Positions 58,007 to 64,000 of a stretch of DNA of 64,000 nucleotides are shown here, piece after piece (the first letter of the stretch is position 1; the number at the start of each line of letters is the position of its first letter). The position numbers were made by a program, and so were the translations under genes. The notes below the pieces were generated by a model. The model did not search any database, was not told where the DNA came from, and was given only the letters and a program-made list of their open reading frames with translations. This DNA comes from Cyclina sinensis. Taxonomy: Eukaryota > Mollusca > Bivalvia > Venerida > Veneridae. The stretch is from the NCBI GenBank assembly GCA_012932295.1, contig JAAONU010000013.1:3580603-3644602 (forward strand). Direction: 5' to 3'.

Positions 58007-58518
58007 TATCGCCGTCCAGGAACGGCGATAATGATATAAAAGTGAGATTGAATAAATTAAAGAGCTGTTGATTGAATTCAGGTCCTAATTAGATATCCTA
58101 ACTAGTTTTGTAGTTTATGACAGCAAAGAAAAGTAAAGAATAGTATGAGTCACTATTGACCCCGCACCAGGATTCATTGTTTTTTACTAAGACATTTAGA
58201 CAAAAACCATTAAGAAATCTTCTCTGAAACTTTTCAGCCTGGAGTCAAGATAATTAGGTGTGTATCATCCTTAGCAGACCTCTACCAAGATTGTTCAAAC
58301 TATCTCCCTTTGGTCACAATTAGCAAATTATGCTCGAGGTGTCACTGTTAACAAAGACAAACAGAAATTGTTTAAAGTCTTTTTAACCCAAACAGACAAA
58401 AGCTTTGATATTGGCATGCTGGATCTTCTGGTTCTTTCTTTAAAATTGGATAAATCCTTACATTGCTCTTGTCCTTTTTCTCATGTTAGCATTTTAAGTC
58501 AGTTATGGCCTTCTTGTT
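58007..58518 (+). mobile_element. Diverged hairpin-type element (family A-like core and tail)
   Basis: The hairpin TATCGCCGT-CCAGGA-ACGGCGATA is at 58007-58030. From 58143 the sequence follows family A core words in decayed form (GTCACTATTGACCCCGCACC, GCAGACCTCTACCAAGATTG). It ends TTATGGCCTTCTTGTT (58503-58518), a family A-type tail. Whether the hairpin belongs to the same element is uncertain. Confidence 0.55.
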
Positions 58519-59079
58519 AAGATATTTGACATATTCAAAGATGTCATCTGGGCTGTTATATGGTTCAGAATTAGGGGGAATGAAACACATTGTATATCAG
58601 CCATACAAACACATGTAAGTGTGCACTGGAAGTACCAGAGTTTGAAATGATTTACTCTCTTGGGATTAAGGAAGAAGAAGATTAATTGGTGAAGAATGGA
58701 ATTACATATTCTGTGACAATGTTTCTTTGCAATTTAACCAAAAATAAATATTGTATCATACATTCGCAGTCTGACTGGAGCTGTAATATAAAAAAGAAAT
58801 ACCACATCACATTGTTCTATCGCCATTTCTCATCTCTTTTCCCATAATTGCTACTCTAGACTATAACAGGATTAATAAACAGATTTTATCTTTTAATAGT
58901 ATGACATAATATTGTAGTAAAAATAGTTTCTGTCAGATTGATGTTAGCATTTATGGTTGTTATTAAAGTCTCAAAACAAAGTGGTGCTCCATGTTATATA
59001 TTACTTAACTATTCACTAACTTTATTTACAAAACAGAGGCATACTTTGTACTTAAATCATGGGTAAAATATTACAGTTT
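58519..59079. other. No gene seen
   Basis: A+T-rich unique sequence; nothing recognised. Confidence 0.4.
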
Positions 59080-59081
59080 TA

Positions 59082-59886
59082 TTTTATGCCTACCGATGAA
59101 ATATAGGGAAATATCAGTGAGATAAAAGTGATAATCCACTGTTTTGAATTAGTGAAATTACCATTTTGATAATCCACTGTTTGTGCCGGAACTACTTTTC
59201 CCCACCACGTAAATACAAGAGAATCCGCTGTATTTCAGACAGTGACAGCGAGTGAAATTTATTTACCTTGTTAAATCCAGTTATAATATTGAATTCCTGA
59301 GCCTAACTAGTTGTGAACAATGATGAAATTCGCCATAAATTATTTAAAATGTCTGATTTGTTTACATAACTCACATGGACAATATCCAATATGGCCGACT
59401 TTCAATTCAATTGATTGAATATTACTCGGTATTAATCCGCTTTTATAATTAAAGTATGTATGGCTAAAATTCAATAAATATTGATAAACTGTGGAAAGAA
59501 AAATAAATGTTATTTGATGAAAGTGTATTTAGTTTATTTCAGCAGAAGTAAAGTTATCATATGTATTGGAGATTTTCTGCACTTTTTTTTTGTGCGGAGT
59601 AACGGTTTGACCAAAGTGCGCATTAACTGATTTGGGGCTCACCATGGGGAAGTTATTGAAGGCCCTGAGTAAAAAAAATGTCATAAAATACCCATTTTTG
59701 ACGTGTTGGCATAAAATAAAAAGAAAATTTGTTTGTTTTTTAGTGGAAGATGGGAATTTATTTCATCTCGTGAACACCATATGTTTATATTTTCACTCAT
59801 GGCTGCGCCACTCGTGAAAATATCACATATGGTGTTCACTCGATGAAATAAATTCTCATCTTCCACAAAAACAAACAAATATCCTC
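59082..59886 (-). mobile_element. Hairpin element, copy 2
   Basis: Reverse-oriented copy of 13169-13981, 805 bp, similar from TTTTATGCCTACCGATGAAA to CAAACAAATATCCTC. TA flanks both ends (59080-59081 and 59887-59888). The palindrome is at about 59748-59865. The inverted pair bounding the inner segment is at 59077-59090 and 59708-59722. Differences between copies are substitutions and single-base indels. Confidence 0.85.
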
Positions 59887-59888
59887 TA

Positions 59889-60451
59889 TGTAATTGTACT
59901 TTATGGGTCATTAGATAGAACAACAGGACACATACCTTGATTATTCAATGCATCAAAATTTGCTGCTGAGTCAGACAAGGTAGCAGCAACAGGTCACTTT
60001 CAACAGGTTCTATAGAAAATATGTTGAAATAAGGCTCTAGAAGCAGAATGTTATTGCATTAAGCATAATTATCAATATAAAATCTTCTTTTTCGGTCACC
60101 AGAGAATTAGATGTTACTATACAGGTGGTGGGGGGGTGCATTTAATAGGCATGAGATAATTCTTATTCTCTGAAATATTTCTTAATTCCATTTCTGTGAT
60201 TTACAAATTTTATGAACTAGTATGAGTTCTTTGAAAGTTACAATCAATGTCTCAGACATGACGGATATAATGAGTATCGCAGAAAGTATAGGAGCTGCTT
60301 GGAAAATAGAAACATAAAAAAAAAAACTTTATATTTTTTGAAAATTCTTATGCCTTCACTGGTACTCAAACATTCACAGCTTTAAGTGCCAGTCAAAAAG
60401 GGGCAGCGATTGTCCAAAAACAGCCAGTCATTACTGTCTGGTTTCGTTAAA
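59889..60451. other. No gene seen
   Basis: A+T-rich unique sequence; nothing recognised. Confidence 0.4.
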
Positions 60452-60575
60452 TTTGTGAAATGTATCAAATACGTCACAACCGTTGAATTTACTTTGAAAA
60501 AACAGTTCAAAAATTGTGAAATGTATCAAATATGTTACAACTGTTGAATTTACATTGACAAAACAGTTAAAAAAT
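60452..60575. repeat. Two-copy tandem duplication, period 61 bp
   Basis: TTGTGAAATGTATCAAATAC and GTTGAATTTACTTTGAAAAA are followed 61 bp later by TTGTGAAATGTATCAAATAT and GTTGAATTTACATTGACAAA. Confidence 0.88.
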
Positions 60576-60672
60576 TCTAAAGGAGGATATTATTTTGTTC
60601 TTAAAACGGTTAGGAAATATGTAAAAAATAGGCATCACAGGTTCATTAAACCCTACATTCATTTCTAAATAG

Positions 60673-61288
60673 TCTCTTTACACATTGAATCTTTATTGTG
60701 TTTAGATAAACATGTTTCTCTTTACACATTGAATCTTTATTGTGTTTAGATAAACATGTTTCTCTTTACACATTGAATCTTTATTGTGTTTAGATAAACA
60801 TGTTTCTCTTTACACATTGAATCTTTATTTTGTTTAGATAAACATGTTTCTCTTTACACATTGAATCTTTATTGTGTTTAGATAAACATGTTTCTCTTTA
60901 CACATTGAATCTTTATTGTGTTTAGATAAACATGTTTCTCTTTACACATTGAATCTTTATTGTGTTTAGATAAACATGTTTCTCTTTACACATTGAATCT
61001 TTATTGTGTTTAGATAAACATGTTTCTCTTTACACATTGAATCTTTATTGTGTTTAGATAAACATGTTTCTCTTTACACATTGAATCTTTATTTTGTTTA
61101 GATAAACATGTTTCTCTTTACACATTGAATCTTTATTGTGTTTAGATAAACATGTTTCTCTTTACACATTGAATCTTTATTGTGTTTAGATAAACATGTT
61201 TCTCTTTACACATTGAATCTTTATTTTGTTTAGATAAACATGTTTCTCTTTACACATTGAATCTTTATTGTGTTTAGATAAACATGTT
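60673..61288. repeat. 44-bp tandem array, 14 units, nearly identical
   Basis: The unit TCTCTTTACACATTGAATCT then TTATTGTGTTTAGATAAACATGTT repeats exactly every 44 bp from 60673. The only variation noticed is TTATTTTG for TTATTGTG in units 4 (60805), 10 (61069) and 13 (61201). Such uniformity indicates recent amplification or ongoing homogenisation. Confidence 0.97.
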
Positions 61289-61974
61289 TGTCTGTTTGAA
61301 TCTCACTAACTCAGATTATCAAGACCTAAATTAGTCATGTCTACAAACAATCTATCCTTTCCATTTGCACAGACCATTAATCACCCTTATGCCAAAGTAA
61401 GTTTCACAATCAGCTGGAAACAGTTGATAGTGTTTTGCAACAGATAGAATTGATGAATTAAGGTTTGATTTGTCTTTCCATGATTTGCCAATTATGTGTT
61501 TTGCTGATAAGTTACATCAACACTTACCCTTAGATCGTACTTTGTTTACTGTGATGATTGATAATCACCGAACTTTTTCTCCTTATCGCATTTACATAGC
61601 TAGATCAGAGTCTGTCTTACTAAATGAAAGTTTTTGTTAATACAAGCGTATCAGAGATGGCTTTATCCTAAGAGTCTAGCGCGCATGCAGACAAAATACT
61701 AAAATAATTTAAGAGTACATGTATCATTTCTTGTACATAAATATTTAAAATAAAGATGTGAATATTTCAGTGTATGAATATTTCAGTGTAGAAAAACTTT
61801 GTTTTAAATAAAGAACTAGACTTATTCTCTTAACTTTTGATGAATAAAAATGTACTTGGACTAAATTGATGAAGAATAGTGGTGACTTTTTAATTAAAAA
61901 ACTTCATAAAACATCACCCTGAGTATGCCGTATTATCTCTTTCACTGATCTTGCTTTTTAGACAAATTTAACTT
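61289..61974. other. No gene seen
   Basis: A+T-rich unique sequence with a short doubled GAATATTTCAGTGTA near 61761-61790; nothing else recognised. Confidence 0.4.
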
Positions 61975-61980
61975 ATGTTA

Positions 61981-62010
61981 GCAATGTTGGCCCATCATGG
62001 CCCTCTTGTA
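61981..62010 (+). mobile_element. Family A tail remnant
   Basis: GGCCCATCATGGCCCTCTTG (61989-62008) matches the family A 3' hairpin and tail with one change, without recognisable upstream parts. Confidence 0.6.
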
Positions 62011-63855
62011 ATAGTGGTACTTTTAACTATTTATTATAATTCTTTATTCTGGTGTACTTATTAATTAGTCATGATAACATTTTACCATATTATTTAGGAC
62101 ATGCTGATTACAAGCTAAACTGTAATGTATTAATTATAGCACTTTTTCTCCAAACAAATGTGTCAAAATCTCTGCTATGACAACTTTTTGGTTAGACCTG
62201 AACGGAAACATTACAAGCATAAATTTGCTAGGATGTTAATGATTGTCAGTTTGCTTATCAAATCTCATGGAGTTTGCATACAACAAAACAAAACCTAAGA
62301 GAAAAAGTTAAATAACACAATTAGAACATTTTCACTTCTTAATATTTGGCTGTCAAATAATGCCAAGGCATGGAAGAGTGGACAGTGATACACAGGAAAT
62401 TGCCCTGTCTTAGGAATGTTTCATCTGCAGACATATTTGGTTACACAATAGGAAATTGCTTATCCATTTTTTGTGATGTATTGTTCCATCCAAAATGAGT
62501 TATTATTGGTTGTTTACGTCTAGTTGGCGACTGAAGAGACTTGTAACTTCTCTGTAAGTACCTCTATAAAATGTTTGTTACCTCATCAAAATTTCTAATT
62601 GGAGTGATGGAGCCATGGAACATAACTTGAATGTGTATTATATTTGGTAGTGCCAGAATTCTTGAACAGTTCTGCCAAAAGCCATTATGTCTTTTCATCA
62701 GGAAACCATATTCTATGTCATGAATTTTATTTCCAACAGTTCAGTTGCACCTACAAACAGAAACAAACAAACAAACTGGACAAGACACAAGGTAGTATTA
62801 GGATAAAAATAGTCTCAGCTAAGCTAATTAGTTTTCCTTGTCATCCAGAAGAAAATATCTCTGCAGATGTTCACTCACTTTTCAGTAAGGATATTGTCGC
62901 CCCCGGCTTTAAATAACTTCTTGGAAACTGATGGCAGATTTTACTCAGTTTTACCCAGTAGACATGTGTCAAGTTTGATAAACCTTATCAAGTTCATTGT
63001 CGTCATTTCAATATTTCTGGACAGTTTTCTCTTGGAATGTTTATGTTGAACTGTGTTTCAGATGTTACATTATGACCAACCAAGTTATTGTTTTGCATGT
63101 TGTCTGCAAGAGGAGGGGTGAACTTCTGCAAAGCCATACTGTGTGCAGCGATGATATTTGTTAAGCATCCAAAATATTTGTTTTCATTTGTCATATAATC
63201 ATTTCAGCATGTGACGTGTGCCTTTCTTAATATTAGGCCTGCATCTCAGTATACACAATATGTTTATATTCATCTTAGTTAAGTTATGCTACAAATGATT
63301 GACATCTGCAGGGCCAGTATGATGGGTAATATTTATTCCAAATCCCAACATTTTTTCATATATTTCATTTGCAAGTTCTGCTGTTATTGCTGGAAAAGAA
63401 TTCCATGCACAATCTTTGAAATGAAACAGTAATTAGGGGTTGAAAAGATTGGTTTCAAATCTGCTTTATTTCAGACTTTCTAATTGGAAATAGTGATCTT
63501 GATTTTAAGAGAACTTTATCGCATTGGGATCCAAAAACTGAAGCCATATTACTGCATAATTAAGTCACAGGTTTCTTATTCAGAAGTTACAGATGGCGTA
63601 AGTAATGCTTTTAAGAAACAAAAGTACTCCTGACTTTTCTTTGGTTCATTTATCAGTAATTTTGTAGAAGTTACTTCAGTGTCATATGTTCAGTTAAAAT
63701 GTACTGGTTTACTGTCTTAAAATGTACTGTAGAAAACAATGAATTCTTTTGATAAGAAGTTTCATAGCAACTGTAAGTAATTCCAAGGGACCTTCAATCA
63801 GTTTCGTTTGACATATCCATTGCACTTTGATAATTTTATTTACCGTAATTGTCTT
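62011..63855. other. No gene seen
   Basis: A+T-rich unique sequence. A 90-codon plus frame (62644-62916) and others lack recognised domains or splice partners. Confidence 0.35.
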
Positions 63856-63859
63856 TTTA

Positions 63860-64000
63860 TATGCCCGAAGGAGGCATATTATGTTATGGTCCAGGGCGTC
63901 CATCCGTCTGTCTGTCCGTCCATATGCAATTTGGTTTCTGGGAAATAACTTGAGTACTCTTTCGCCTACAGTCTTTTACTTTCAAGTGATTATTGATCAT
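63860..64000 (+). mobile_element. Head of hairpin-type element E (cut by window end)
   Basis: TATGCC-CGAAGGA-GGCATA (63860-63878) is a head hairpin, followed by a GTCC/GTCTGTC stretch (63890-63920) and TTGGTTTCTGGGAAATAACT, the likely start of a core unit. It has the same order of parts as families B and C. Confidence 0.7.

Noticed and set aside
60673..61288. CRISPR-like array (regular 44-bp repetition)
   Set aside because: Units are contiguous with no unique spacers, and the rest of the window is clearly eukaryotic.

Overview
The window looks like non-coding, A+T-rich DNA from a bivalve mollusc nuclear genome. No long open reading frame, bacterial-type operon, rRNA gene, CRISPR array or intact tRNA gene is visible. 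The assignment to bivalves rests on the repeats. Dispersed elements carry a hairpin head, a (GTCC)n or (GGTC)n stretch and a core of ~145-165 bp tandem units, a layout known from the bivalve 'pearl' elements and from non-autonomous Helentron (HINE/DINE-1-like) elements. There is also a tRNA-derived SINE ending in a GGCGTTAAACCCC-type 3' tail. The species cannot be named from the sequence alone.

Layout. 1-2035: 3' part of family A (165-bp core units). 2441-3632: a ~44-bp minisatellite. 4961-5985: a 36/39-bp satellite split by a 432-bp TTAA-target MITE. 8655-9252: hairpin-headed element D1. 11408-12503: a CAGGG-ended TIR element. 12868-14178: a second ~36-bp satellite split by an ~813-bp hairpin element, whose inverted copy is at 59082-59886. 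14866-16291: a TA-target TIR element holding a nested CpG-rich one (14931-15756). 20647-22961: complete family A copy. 27786-28933: TIR element with an 8-bp target duplication. 29556-30424: pogo/Tigger-like MITE. 33573-33862: SINE. 37955-38716: array with a 210-bp higher-order period. 38906-40172: family C. 42066-48475: a dense nest of elements inside elements. 50063-52386 and 54739-56913: two more family A copies. 57066-58518: further tail-sharing elements. 60673-61288: 14 near-identical 44-bp units. 63860-64000: the head of another element cut by the window end.

Genes. The best coding candidate is a minus-strand exon pair (30828-30966 and 30573-30731) with GT-AG boundaries and compatible phase. 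Weaker single-exon candidates are listed at low confidence. If real, the window is mostly intronic and intergenic DNA of one or more multi-exon genes.

Main observation. At least five element types here (A, B, C, F, G/D1) follow one structural rule: a 5' hairpin built from an inverted repeat, usually a GTCC-rich stretch and a tandem core, then the inverted-repeat motif again, a small 3' hairpin and a short tail that is TCTTGTT or close to it in most of them. Two of them (B and F) sit inside units of another repeat whose uninterrupted copy is present in the window, and comparison shows insertion without target-site duplication. This favours a rolling-circle (Helitron/Helentron-like) mechanism, and heads, cores and tails appear to be exchanged between families.
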